DNA of 64,000 nt from Clostridium kluyveri (GTDB lineage: Bacteria > Bacillota > Clostridia > Clostridiales > Clostridiaceae). The stretch's first letter is position 1, and the number at the start of each line of letters is the position of its first letter. The notes under the pieces are model-generated. The model saw only the letters and a program-made list of their open reading frames with translations. It did not search any database and was not told the origin of the DNA. The stretch lies in NCBI RefSeq assembly GCF_001902295.1, contig NZ_CP018335.1, positions 4,390,354 through 4,454,353 on the forward strand, in the 5' to 3' direction. Positions 54,095-63,246 of this stretch are shown one piece after another. The translations under genes and the position numbers were made by a program.

Positions 54095-56950
54095 TCACTC
54101 CTTTTGCTTATGTAAAAATTCTTTAGTCAATCTCTCATAAGCTTCCGCACCTTTACACTTATCATCATAAAGTACTATAGGTAGTCCAAAACTAGGAGCT
54201 TCCGCCAGTCTTATATTTCTAGGTATAGTAGTATCATAAACTTTATCTTTAAAATACTTTTTCACCTCTAAAACAACTTGATTTGATAAATTAGTTCTGG
54301 TATCACACATACTCATAATTACTCCCTCAATTTTTAAATTCGTATTCAATGACTCCTTAACTAATTTAACTGTGTTTATCAATTGTCCAACACCTTCCAA
54401 AGCATAAAACTCACATTGAATTGGAATAAGCACACTATCTGATGCAGTAAGTGCATTTATGATCAATAGTCCTAAAGATGGTGGACAATCTATAAATATA
54501 AAATCAAAATCCTGTTTCAAGTTCTTTAACTTGCTTTTCAATATTTTTTCTCTGTTTTTCTTACTTATTAATTCTATTTCACATCCAGCCAATTCCATTA
54601 TTGAAGGAATTATATAGAAATTATCTATAAGCTCACAGGGTACTATTGCCTCATTTATGTTAACCCTTGATGTCAAAACATCATATATAGAAATCTCTAT
54701 ATTTCTCTTATCAAAACCCAATCCGCTGGTAGTATTACCTTGAGGATCAATATCTATATTTAATATTTTATATCCTTGCATAGCTAAGTATGCACTTAAA
54801 TTAATACAAGTGGTAGTTTTGTAGGGTAGGAACCCAACGTCTTACTGTAACCAAATCACAGCAGATTTTTGTGAACCCCCCTCCGAACCGAACGTACACC
54901 TTTCAATGTATTCGGCTCTCCAGTTATTTATATTAAAAGGTAAATCTATGTTAAGTTCTCCTTGTTTAAGCTACTTCCAAATTATATCATTCACATTTGC
55001 AAGAGGCTTATTTTTCCTCTCTAAGGACTCATTACAATAAATTATAGTTTCCATACCGTTTTTTGTCATATAATTGATTCCCACAACTTTTTTTAATACA
55101 TTTTTATCTTTTCCCTTAAAGACTATACCATATTTATTTATTACCTGTTTAACTGATATTTGTTCTTTTCTTGCCAGAGTCTTTACCAAACTTAAATAAT
55201 GATAAAATTTAAATTTTCTAACTTTTACATTCACATCTGAGGCTAAACAGTAATAATTATATAAATCTATGATTTCTCTATTATAGAGAGAAATTATTTT
55301 AAATACGGATAAGTTAATTCTAGAATTATTATGTATTGGCTTTCCATTTAAAATAAAAGGTTTAATTATTTTTCTTATCACTTCAGCAGGTATTAATAAT
55401 TGTATTATTTCAGTATCTCTTTTTTCTTTAGATTTATCAATTTTATTACCTTTAAAATTATTATTTAATTTAGTTATTTCATAGCCTAAAAATTTCACTC
55501 TCTGTTTATTTAAATCAATGATAAAGATTTCTTCTTCGGTAATTTCTATATTTAACTTATCTTTTAAAAAAACTTTTATATTTTCTATCATATATTCAGC
55601 TAAATCTTTAGTTTCAAAAATAAAAATAATAAAATTATCTAAATACCGTATATATTTTACTTGTCCAAATTCTTTATTTATATATTTATCAAACTTATCT
55701 AAATATATATTAATCAATATATTAGCCAAATTTTCTCTTTGTGGTATCCCTGACCATGTATCATAATTTTTTTTTCCTTTCATATATCCTGCCGCAAGAA
55801 ACTTACGAACAAGATTTATAAAACGTCCGTCAGATATTTTTTCACATAATAACTTTATAACAAAATCATAATTTATATTATAAAAACAACTTTCTATATT
55901 ACCCTTAACAGCCCATCTAGCACCATTACAAGTAGTTTTTATCTTATAAAGAGCAGTATGACAATTTTTATTGGGAATAAATCCATGAGAATTAACACTA
56001 AAATTAACATTGTATATAGATTGGAGAATTTCCACAATTATTTGCTGTATTAAATTATCATATAAACCTTTTATTTGAGAATGTTTTTTATTTTGCTTAT
56101 CTGATTTTTCTAATGACTCTGGATAATAACTTTCATTCTTTAATTTTTCAATTATTTTATGAACACCTTCAGTATTAAAACTATGTACTTTTTCTGTAAC
56201 AACATTGCCTGTATTTTCACCTGCAGAATAAACTTGAAAATATGCCCTTAAATAGAAATCCATATTAAATAAATATCTATATATTCTTTGAAATTTATAA
56301 TTTGGGTTCTTATTAGATTTATCTTTTAATATTGCCAATATTAATTCAGCTTTTTGCATTTCGCATACCTCCTTAATTAGACAATAAAAATAACCTTCCT
56401 TCCTTCGCCATGTAATAGGCTTTCCCTATCTCGGACTACTATGAAGGTTCCGTAATCATAATGGATATTTAAAATTTTTCAATTCACAGTACTTAAAATA
56501 TTCCACCTTAGACTATCTCCGTTTAGATTAATAAAAGCGATAATATGACTTAGGTCTTCTGTTCGTTTCTCGTACACCTCATAATAAGATGTTGGGAATA
56601 TCTACAACGTTAATAAAACACAGGTAAAATTTTATTTTTAAATATTCCGTTTACGTATTCAAATGGTCTTCGTAAACCCCGGCAGTTAGAGCTAAGAAAC
56701 TAGAATTCAAGCAATCCAGCCTTGACCTTATCATATCCTAACCTTGCATATCAGTATCTTAACCATCTTTAGAAACTATATGCTTTAATAGACATGCTAT
56801 GGTTCCCTTGATGTTTCCACCTTCAGGTAAGTCTATTGGTTAACAAGGTATCGTTGTAACCTTGACTGTATTTAAACAGCATTCTTTTATAACCCATTAC
56901 GGACGCACACCTACGCCGCCTTTTTGATTAAATATGGATATTATTTTCAT
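54095..56950 (-). CDS. parA: ParA/Soj chromosome-partitioning ATPase, split by a group II intron
   Basis: Exon 1 is 56950-56909 (14 codons, MKIISIFNQKGGVG); exon 2 is 54820-54095 (KTTTCINLSAYLAMQG... onward, 241 residues). Joined: 255 residues, normal for Soj, with no lost or added base. The break is exactly between Gly and Lys codons of the deviant Walker A KGGVGKTTT, so unspliced RNA cannot make an active ATPase. Exon 2 has DIDPQGNTTSGLG, FIFIDCPPSLG and NTVKLVKESLN. ATG has GGGGGAAC upstream. Pairs with parB and parS. A separate start inside exon 2 (54781) would lack the P-loop. Confidence 0.92.
54885..54918 (-). ncRNA. Group II intron domain V (catalytic hairpin)
   Basis: 34 nt: stem GAGCCGAATAC with GTACGTTCGGTTC, tetraloop GAAA, and the AGC catalytic triad in GAGCCG. 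It lies 64 nt before the 3' splice site, as expected. Confidence 0.92.
54971..56359 (-). CDS. Group II intron-encoded protein, RT-dead, maturase-like
   Basis: 462 residues. RT blocks are recognisable but decayed: RT2 SHGFIPNKNCHTAL is fine; motif A reads WAVKGNIESCFYNI, with the Asp of GDI replaced by Asn and CFD by CFY; motif B is GIPQRENLANI instead of GTPQGG; motif C is YIRYLDNF, not YADD. RT7 VKFLGYEI is kept. Domain X (about 335-415: SLYNREIIDLYNYYCLAS ... SLVKTLARKEQISVKQVI) is well preserved. No HNH endonuclease. So splicing help without mobility is inferred. SD AAGGAGG before ATG. Confidence 0.88.
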   Translation of the reverse strand: MQKAELILAILKDKSNKNPNYKFQRIYRYLFNMDFYLRAYFQVYSAGENTGNVVTEKVHSFNTEGVHKIIEKLKNESYYPESLEKSDKQNKKHSQIKGLYDNLIQQIIVEILQSIYNVNFSVNSHGFIPNKNCHTALYKIKTTCNGARWAVKGNIESCFYNINYDFVIKLLCEKISDGRFINLVRKFLAAGYMKGKKNYDTWSGIPQRENLANILINIYLDKFDKYINKEFGQVKYIRYLDNFIIFIFETKDLAEYMIENIKVFLKDKLNIEITEEEIFIIDLNKQRVKFLGYEITKLNNNFKGNKIDKSKEKRDTEIIQLLIPAEVIRKIIKPFILNGKPIHNNSRINLSVFKIISLYNREIIDLYNYYCLASDVNVKVRKFKFYHYLSLVKTLARKEQISVKQVINKYGIVFKGKDKNVLKKVVGINYMTKNGMETIIYCNESLERKNKPLANVNDIIWK

Positions 56951-57136
56951 TTAAGTTCCCCCTTTCTAGGTTTTCTATTTTCTTATTTTTAATTATATAT
57001 TTTTATTTACAATAATAAAAGAGTTTTTGCTATAAATTCTTTTATTTATAGCAAAATACATATAAAATTTATAATTTTATCCATCAATTTTATATGTACA
57101 ATATAAAATTGAAAAATACAAAAAATTAAAGTAAAA

Positions 57137-57152
57137 TGTTTCACGTGAAACA
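57137..57152. promoter_or_regulatory. parS centromere site, perfect consensus
   Basis: TGTTTCACGTGAAACA, fully symmetric, inside a 34-bp perfect palindrome (57128-57161) between rsmG and parA. ParB loading site about 6.8 kb from the end of the window (oriC). The extended stem may also end rsmG transcripts. The rest of 56951-57236 carries no gene. Confidence 0.95.
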
Positions 57153-57236
57153 TTTTACTTTTTAAGAATTATAATCACCAATTAATATCATCCAATTCTT
57201 TATTAACAAGTTCTCCTAAAGATTTTTTAAATTCAG

Positions 57237-57950
57237 CTACCTTAATGGATTCTTAGATACGATACCTGCTTTTCTTGGATACTTACCAGAAGTATGTATT
57301 ATTTTTTTTATTACTACTAAATTATGATTGAACTCATCATCTTCAACTTTTATTATATCTTCAATTTTACCACCTAAAATATTAATTGCATTCTTGCTTT
57401 CTGTAATCTCATCTTCAACAGAAGGCCCTTTCATTGCTATAAAATATCCTCCCACTTTTATATAAGGAATACAAAATTCACTTAAAACTGTTAAATTAGC
57501 CACGGCCCTTGATACTACAACATCACTCTTTTCCCTATACTCTATTTTTCTTGCAAAATCCTCTGCTCTTCCATGTATACATGTTACATCATTTAATTTA
57601 ATATTTAAGATAACTTGATTTAAAAAATTTATTCTTTTATTCAAAGAATCCAAAAGTATAAGTTTTACTTCTGGTTTAATTATTTTTATGGGTATACCTG
57701 GAAATCCTGCACCAGTTCCCACATCAATGATACTTTTAGCATCTTTTAAAGGCAAAAATTTAAATACTCTGATACTATCTATGAAATGCTTCTTAATTAT
57801 ATCTTTTTCATCTACTATAGCAGTAAGATTCATCTTATCATTCCATAATTTAAGTATATCCTTATATTCAATAAACTTATTATACTTTTCTTGGTTAAAA
57901 TTTAGTCCTAAATCTTTACATACAGTGTCCATAATCTCAAAATAATCCAT
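57237..57950 (-). CDS. rsmG: 16S rRNA (guanine527-N7)-methyltransferase
   Basis: 237 residues. Rossmann SAM-binding motif IIDVGTGAGFPGIPIKI, LLDSLNKRINFL, VVSRAVANLTVLSEF and GGYFIAMKGP. Methylates G527 in the 16S 530 loop. Start ATG 57950 preferred with GGGAG upstream; a TTG five codons earlier overlaps that SD. 24 bp after mnmG. Confidence 0.96.
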   Translation of the reverse strand: MDYFEIMDTVCKDLGLNFNQEKYNKFIEYKDILKLWNDKMNLTAIVDEKDIIKKHFIDSIRVFKFLPLKDAKSIIDVGTGAGFPGIPIKIIKPEVKLILLDSLNKRINFLNQVILNIKLNDVTCIHGRAEDFARKIEYREKSDVVVSRAVANLTVLSEFCIPYIKVGGYFIAMKGPSVEDEITESKNAINILGGKIEDIIKVEDDEFNHNLVVIKKIIHTSGKYPRKAGIVSKNPLR

Positions 57951-57974
57951 AATATTTTCTCCCAAATTGTTATT

Positions 57975-59861
57975 TTATAGAAGTTTTTCTCTATGTTTTT
58001 TCTCCAGATGAACTAATAAAACAGAAATATCTGCTGGTGAAACTCCTGAAATTCTGGAAGCTTGACCTATACTTATAGGTCGTATTTTCTTTAACTTCTG
58101 ATTTGCTTCTATTCTTAATCCCTTAACTTCATCATAGTCTATATTTTCAGGTATAAACTTACTTTCAAATTTCTTAAACTGTTGAACCTGCTCTAGCTGC
58201 TTTTTTATATATCCCTCATATTTTGAAATGATATTCACTTCTTCTTGAACATCTTCATTTAATTCAGGTCTATCCCTATCAAGCATCTGAAGTTTAAAAT
58301 AATCAAGTTCTGGTCTTTTTATCAATTCGTATAAACTTACACTTTTTTTCAATTCAGATGAATTCAATGAATTTAAAAACTCAATTACTTCTTTCTTAGG
58401 TGTTATATAAAGATTCTTTATTCTTTTTATTTCAATTTCTATATTATTTTTTCTCTCTAGATATTTATCATATCTTTCTTTAGTAACCAACCCTATTTTA
58501 TATCCCATTTCTGTAAGCCTTAAATCTGCATTATCTTGTCTAAGTATAAGCCTGTACTCAGAACGGGATGTCATCATTCTATAAGGCTCTTCCGTTCCCT
58601 TTGTAACTAAGTCATCTATTAAAACTCCTATATAAGCATCAGATCTTTTTAAGATAAAAGGTTCTTTTCCTTTAACTTTAAGGGCAGCATTGATACCTGC
58701 AACTATGCCCTGTGATGCTGCTTCTTCGTATCCAGAACTTCCATTTAACTGACCTGCTCCAAATAACCCTTCAACTTTTTTAAATTCTAAAGTAAGTTTT
58801 AACTGCAGTGGATTTATACAATCATATTCAATAGCATACCCTGTCCTTAAAAATTCCACATTTTCAAGGCCTATTATAGTCCTATACATAGCAATCTGAA
58901 CATCTTCAGGCATTGATGTAGATGCACCATCTACATATAACTCATTTGTATCTTCACCTTCAGGTTCAATAAATATTTGATGATTTTCCTTATCTGGAAA
59001 TCTAACTATTTTATCCTCAATAGAAGGACAATATCTTGGTCCTACTGACTTAATGGAGCCATTAAAAAGAGGAGATCTATTTATATTTTCTCTTATAACT
59101 TTTGTAGTATTTTCTGTAGTATATGTTAAATAACAAGACACCTGTTTTCTATCTAAATTCTCACTCATAAAAGAAAAAGGAACTATTCTTTCATCACCTG
59201 GCTGTTCTACCATTTTAGAAAAATCCACGCTGCGTCCATTTACTCTAGCTGGTGTACCTGTTTTAAATCTTCTGATTTCTATTCCCAAATCCAATAAGCT
59301 TTGTGAAAGATCATTGGCGGGCATAAATCCATTTGGACCTGAACTATAGCTTACGTCACCTATAATTACCTTACCTTTTAAATAAGTTCCTGTAGATAGA
59401 ACGATAGTTTTTGTTTCAAAATACGCCCCATTCTTGGTTATAGCGCCACAAACTTTACCTTCATTGTCAATTCTTATACCTATCACTTCTAATTGTTTTA
59501 AATCTAAATTATGCTGTCTCTCAAGTACACTTTTCATTCTTCCTGAGTAATTTCTCTTATCTGCTTGTGCCCTTAATGAATGCACAGCAGGTCCTTTAGA
59601 AGTATTGAGCATTCTTGACTGTATAAAAGTAGCATCAATATTTACTCCCATCTCTCCACCTAAAGCATCTATTTCTCTTACTAAATGTCCCTTAGCAGTT
59701 CCCCCTATATTAGGGTTACATGGCATAAATCCTATGCTATCTAAATTCATGGTGCACATTAAAGTTCTACAACCCATTCTAGCTGCAGCAAGTCCTGCCT
59801 CACATCCAGCATGACCTGCACCTATAACTATTACATCATATCTTCCTGAAAAATACTCCAA
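57975..59861 (-). CDS. mnmG: tRNA uridine-5-carboxymethylaminomethyl modification enzyme MnmG
   Basis: 628 residues. FAD-binding VIVIGAGHAGCEAGLAAARMG-type start (GAGHAGCEA), MPCNPNIGGTAKGHLVREID with the catalytic Cys, LSTGTYLKG, GQLNGSSGYEEAASQGIVAG and a C-terminal helical domain (IGQASRISGVSPADISVLL). With MnmE modifies wobble U34. Normal length. 10 bp after mnmE. Confidence 0.98.
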   Translation of the reverse strand: MEYFSGRYDVIVIGAGHAGCEAGLAAARMGCRTLMCTMNLDSIGFMPCNPNIGGTAKGHLVREIDALGGEMGVNIDATFIQSRMLNTSKGPAVHSLRAQADKRNYSGRMKSVLERQHNLDLKQLEVIGIRIDNEGKVCGAITKNGAYFETKTIVLSTGTYLKGKVIIGDVSYSSGPNGFMPANDLSQSLLDLGIEIRRFKTGTPARVNGRSVDFSKMVEQPGDERIVPFSFMSENLDRKQVSCYLTYTTENTTKVIRENINRSPLFNGSIKSVGPRYCPSIEDKIVRFPDKENHQIFIEPEGEDTNELYVDGASTSMPEDVQIAMYRTIIGLENVEFLRTGYAIEYDCINPLQLKLTLEFKKVEGLFGAGQLNGSSGYEEAASQGIVAGINAALKVKGKEPFILKRSDAYIGVLIDDLVTKGTEEPYRMMTSRSEYRLILRQDNADLRLTEMGYKIGLVTKERYDKYLERKNNIEIEIKRIKNLYITPKKEVIEFLNSLNSSELKKSVSLYELIKRPELDYFKLQMLDRDRPELNEDVQEEVNIISKYEGYIKKQLEQVQQFKKFESKFIPENIDYDEVKGLRIEANQKLKKIRPISIGQASRISGVSPADISVLLVHLEKKHREKLL

Positions 59862-59871
59862 ATCTAATTAC

Positions 59872-61251
59872 CTACTTTCCTAAACAAAATTGTGAAAATA
59901 TTTTATCTATTATATCTTCTTCTAAAGTATCACCAGTTATTTTTCCTAAATTAATCCATGCATTTTTTATATCTATAGACACTAAATCTATAGCTAAAGT
60001 ACTTTTTAATGTTTGCAGGGCTTCAATACAACTTTCCTTAGCTCTAATTAGTCCTTCTTTATGTCTGGTATTAGTTATAAACAAATCTTCTGACTTAATT
60101 TCTCCTTTAAAGAATAATTCTTTAATACAGTTCTTGATTTTATCCAAACCTTCTCCATTTTTAATAGAGGTTTTTATTATAAATCTTGAATTTAAATTAC
60201 AAATATCATTTAAATCTATTTTATCACCTATATCAGTTTTATTTAATAAAATAATGTATTTTCTATGATTTACATAATTTATTATTTCATTATCTTCCTC
60301 GTCCAACTCTTTACTTGAATCCAACATTAATATAACTAAATCCGATTCATCTATTTTTTCTTTAGACTTTTCCACACCTATTTTCTCTACTATATCATCA
60401 GTTTTTCTTATACCAGCTGTATCAATTATTTTTATAGGAATTCCACCTATATTCATATACTCTTCTATAACATCCCTAGTTGTACCAGGTATATCTGTAA
60501 CTATAGCTTTATTTTCTTCAATTAAAGAATTCAATAAAGATGATTTTCCTACATTAGGTTTTCCTACAATTACTACACTCAAGCCCTCTCTAACTATTTT
60601 TCCTTCTTCTGCATTACTCAATATATAATTTATTTTATCTAATATTTTATTTATCTTTAAGTAAACCTGCTCTGAAGTGATTTCTTCTAGATCTTCTTCT
60701 GGATAGTTGACAGTAGCTTCTATATGTGCAATTATCTCTAAAAGTTCTTCTCTCAATAAATTAATTTCTTTAGAAATTTTACCTTGTGATTGCTGTACAG
60801 CCGATTTTACTGAAATATGGCTTTTCGCCCTAATTATATCAATTACTGCTTCTGCCTGACTTAAATCAATCCTTCCATTTAAAAATGCCCTTTTTGTAAA
60901 TTCGCCAGGTTCAGCAAGTCTAGCACCTGCTTTAATAACTTCTTCCATTACCTTTCTTGTGGCTAATACTCCACCATGACAGTTTATTTCTACTATATCT
61001 TCAGCAGTATAGCTTTTAGGACTTTTCATAAAGCTTACAAGCACTTCATCTAATATTTCACCAGTATCTTTCTCTATTATAAAACCATATCTCATGGAAT
61101 AAGGTTTTATATCTAATAAGTCTCTATGATTTTTTCCTCTAAATATACTATTAGCTATACTGAGAGAATTTTCTCCTGAAATTCTTATAATAGATATACC
61201 ACCTTCTCCTAAAACGGTAGCAATAGCTGTTATTGTATCAAATTCTAACAT
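59872..61251 (-). CDS. mnmE: tRNA modification GTPase MnmE
   Basis: 459 residues. N-terminal THF-binding domain (DTITAIATVLGEGGISIIRI, NCHGG), helical domain, inserted G domain with GKPNVGKSSLLN, DIPGTTRD, DTAGIR and NKTD, and C-terminal FCLGK (the conserved Cys motif). The ATG at 61251 follows GGAGG by 11 bases; the TTG inside the SD is rejected. First gene after the jag terminator, so own promoter or read-through. Confidence 0.98.
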   Translation of the reverse strand: MLEFDTITAIATVLGEGGISIIRISGENSLSIANSIFRGKNHRDLLDIKPYSMRYGFIIEKDTGEILDEVLVSFMKSPKSYTAEDIVEINCHGGVLATRKVMEEVIKAGARLAEPGEFTKRAFLNGRIDLSQAEAVIDIIRAKSHISVKSAVQQSQGKISKEINLLREELLEIIAHIEATVNYPEEDLEEITSEQVYLKINKILDKINYILSNAEEGKIVREGLSVVIVGKPNVGKSSLLNSLIEENKAIVTDIPGTTRDVIEEYMNIGGIPIKIIDTAGIRKTDDIVEKIGVEKSKEKIDESDLVILMLDSSKELDEEDNEIINYVNHRKYIILLNKTDIGDKIDLNDICNLNSRFIIKTSIKNGEGLDKIKNCIKELFFKGEIKSEDLFITNTRHKEGLIRAKESCIEALQTLKSTLAIDLVSIDIKNAWINLGKITGDTLEEDIIDKIFSQFCLGK

Positions 61252-61301
61252 AATCTTAGTTTCCTCCAAATAAAATTATATAACTTTTAAAGATTTAAAA
61301 A

Positions 61302-61323
61302 AAGAAAGCCTTTAGGCTTTCTT
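61302..61323 (-). terminator. Terminator after jag
   Basis: AAGAAAGCC/GGCTTTCTT stem, 4-base loop, T7 tail on the minus strand; overlaps the jag stop. Confidence 0.85.
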
Positions 61324-61948
61324 AGAATTTCTTAAAATCTACTACAACTCTTCTAAAAGGTTCTTGACCCTCACTATAGGTATTTACATAAAAATCATTT
61401 TGAAGTGAAGAATGAATTATTCTTCTTTCATAGGGATTCATTGGTTCTAATTTTACAGTTCTACCTGTCCTTTTAACCTTTTCAGCAACTTTTCTTGCAA
61501 GTCTTTTTAATGTCTCTTCTCTTTTTAATCTATAATTTTCTGTATCTAAAATAACTCTTTTATATTCCATATCATGATTTTTATTTACTACAAGACTTAT
61601 AAGATATTGAATAGCATCTAATGTTTCTCCTCTATAGCCAATAAGTATTCCCATATCAGAACCAGTTAAACATATTTTTATAACATCATTATTCTCTTTA
61701 ATTTGTATTTCAGCTTTTACTTTCATACAATGCAGAATATTTTTTAAAAATACATTTGCCTCTTTTATGTAGTCTCTTTTTACCTTAACCTTTATTTTAG
61801 CGGGCCTAACCCCTATAAAGTTCAAAAAACCTTTGTTACCTGGATCTAATATTTCAATTTCCACTTTATCTCTTTCAACTCTTAACTCCAGTAATGCATT
61901 TTTGATTGCTTCTTCAACAGTCTTTCCAGTAACCTCTATAATTTTCAT
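61322..61948 (-). CDS. jag: RNA-binding protein Jag (KhpB)
   Basis: 208 residues. Jag N-terminal domain (IIEVTGKTVEEAIKNALLEL), KH domain with GILIGYRGETLDAIQYL (GYRGET variant of GxxG), R3H domain (RLARKVAEKVKRTGR, PMNPYERRIIHSSLQND). Start ATG 61948 with GGGGGTG upstream; a longer frame starting inside yidC has no SD. Overlap with neighbours is nil, 16 bp after yidC. Confidence 0.96.
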   Translation of the reverse strand: MKIIEVTGKTVEEAIKNALLELRVERDKVEIEILDPGNKGFLNFIGVRPAKIKVKVKRDYIKEANVFLKNILHCMKVKAEIQIKENNDVIKICLTGSDMGILIGYRGETLDAIQYLISLVVNKNHDMEYKRVILDTENYRLKREETLKRLARKVAEKVKRTGRTVKLEPMNPYERRIIHSSLQNDFYVNTYSEGQEPFRRVVVDFKKF

Positions 61949-61964
61949 AATACGCAGCCACCCC

Positions 61965-62630
61965 CTAAGCTTTACTAGGACTAGTGTTCTTCTTGGTTCC
62001 AATCCTCTTTATAACTAAAGTTTGTGCTATTTGAATCAAATTACTAACAACCCAATACAATACCAATGCAGATTTAAAACTCAAGCTCATAAATACCATA
62101 AATCCAGACATTCCTATATTCATAGTTTGTGTCTGTTTGGCCTGTTCACTATTATTTGAAGACATCATAAAATATGTAGATAAATAAGTAGTTATTCCAG
62201 ATAAAATAGCAAGAAATATATCTCTTTTAGCTAAATCACTTATCCATAAAAAACTAACACCATTTATTCCAGATAAATTATTAAAAACATAGTAGAGGGC
62301 AATTAAAATAGGCCATTGAATAAGAAGTGGTAAACATCCGCTGAAAGGACTAGCACCTTTTTCCTTATATAATTTCATCATTTCCTGCTGAGCTCTTTGT
62401 GGATCTTTTTTATATTTTTCCTGCAACTTTTTAACTTCTGGCTGAATTTCATTCATTATAAGTGACGACTTCAACTGTTTTACACCTAATGGAAGTATTA
62501 TAATTCTAATTATTAAAGTCATTAAAATTATTGCTATGCCATAAGATACATTTTGATTAGGTATAAGTGAAGTCACATTACGATGTAAAAACTCAAAAAA
62601 CTGAACAAAAGCATTATTTAGATATTGCAA
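61965..62630 (-). CDS. yidC: Membrane insertase YidC/OxaA
   Basis: 221 residues, five membrane segments as in Gram-positive YidC: IILPLGVKQLKSSLIMNEIQPEV, GCLPLLIQWPILIALYYVF, FLWISDLAKRD, ALVLYWVVSNLIQIAQT, basic C-tail RIGTKKNTSPSKA. The Arg in the hydrophilic groove (IIRIIILPLG) is present. No lipobox. TTG start 62630 after AGGAG. Confidence 0.96.
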   Translation of the reverse strand: MQYLNNAFVQFFEFLHRNVTSLIPNQNVSYGIAIILMTLIIRIIILPLGVKQLKSSLIMNEIQPEVKKLQEKYKKDPQRAQQEMMKLYKEKGASPFSGCLPLLIQWPILIALYYVFNNLSGINGVSFLWISDLAKRDIFLAILSGITTYLSTYFMMSSNNSEQAKQTQTMNIGMSGFMVFMSLSFKSALVLYWVVSNLIQIAQTLVIKRIGTKKNTSPSKA

Positions 62631-62650
62631 AACTTTACTCCTCCTGAAAT

Positions 62651-62860
62651 TTATTTAACTGGGTCATATCCACCCTTACAAAATGGATTGCACCTCAATA
62701 TTCTCTTTATAGACATAAATCCACCTTTTATAATACCATGTTTTTGTAAAGCTTCCAATACATATTGTGAACAAGTAGGATAAAATCTACAACAAGGTAC
62801 CTTTAGAGGGGAAATGTATTTCCTATATACTTTGATTAAAAAAATTAAAAACTTTTTCAC
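62651..62860 (-). CDS. yidD: Membrane protein insertion efficiency factor YidD
   Basis: 69 residues. YRKYISPLKVPCCRFYPTCSQYVLEAL and RILRCNPFCKGGYDPV, family hallmark Cys and Pro residues. Amphipathic N-terminus. Start overlaps the rnpA stop (ATGA type). Confidence 0.95.
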   Translation of the reverse strand: MKKFLIFLIKVYRKYISPLKVPCCRFYPTCSQYVLEALQKHGIIKGGFMSIKRILRCNPFCKGGYDPVK

Positions 62861-63195
62861 TTATACAAACCTGCTTTTTTAATTAAATTTTTCACAGAAT
62901 TATTTATCTCCACATAACTTTTTCCGTTAGATGTCTTTCTAGCTATAAATACTAAATCGTACCCATTTTCAACTTTTATATAGTCCCTATTTAGTCTAAA
63001 ACTTTCTTTAATTAATCTTTTAATTCTATTTCTAATAACACTTTTACCTACTTTTTTACTTACCGATACACCTAATCTATTTACATTCTTTCTATTCATA
63101 TATACATATAATACTAACAAATTATTAGAAAAAGATTTTCCCCTTTTATATACAGCCCTAAATTCTGCATTTTTTTTTATCCTATAAACATCCAT
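62857..63195 (-). CDS. rnpA: Ribonuclease P protein component
   Basis: 112 residues. RIKKNAEFRAVYKRGKSFSNN, GVSVSKKVGKSVIRNRIKRLIKESFR (the RNR motif) and YDLVFIARK. Start ATG 63195 with AAGGAG nine bases upstream; the frame is open further up but the extra part matches no RnpA. Confidence 0.96.
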   Translation of the reverse strand: MDVYRIKKNAEFRAVYKRGKSFSNNLLVLYVYMNRKNVNRLGVSVSKKVGKSVIRNRIKRLIKESFRLNRDYIKVENGYDLVFIARKTSNGKSYVEINNSVKNLIKKAGLYK

Positions 63196-63206
63196 CTGTC
63201 TTTGCT

Positions 63207-63231
63207 CCTTTTTTCTGCTTGCAGAAAAAGG
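63207..63231 (-). terminator. Hairpin between rpmH and rnpA covering the rnpA SD
   Basis: CCTTTTTCTGC pairs with GCAGAAAAAAGG (one bulge), and the final AAGG is part of the rnpA SD. It may act as attenuator, processing site or SD mask to make L34 exceed RnpA. Confidence 0.55.
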
Positions 63232-63246
63232 CCACAAAAGCGGCCT

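Larger units (their letters stand above)
54821..56908 (-). mobile_element. Group II intron inside parA (2088 nt)
   Basis: Begins GTGCG at 56908, ends CCCTAC at 54821, matching GTGYG...AY. Removal joins GGT and AAA in frame. Domain V is recognised at 54918-54885, then a domain VI-like hairpin region (54880-54821). 5' part (56360-56908) is long non-coding domain I-IV sequence. Same strand as parA, as needed for splicing. It carries one ORF (54971-56359). Boundaries are deduced from exon reading frame and end consensus. Confidence 0.9.

Noticed and set aside
54095..54781. A stand-alone shortened ParA starting at ATG 54781
   Set aside because: It would lack the P-loop and has no SD; exon joining gives the full protein, so the short form is taken as an artefact of the intron.
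56820..56840. EBS1 candidate ACTTAC pairing with exon sequence GTAGGT
   Set aside because: Possible with one G-U pair, but too close to the intron 5' end for a usual EBS1; needs a full domain I fold.
57165..57236. Minus-strand 24-codon protein-like frame (VAEFKKSLGELVNKELDDINW) after rsmG
   Set aside because: No start codon or SD and too short to support; could be a gene vestige or chance.
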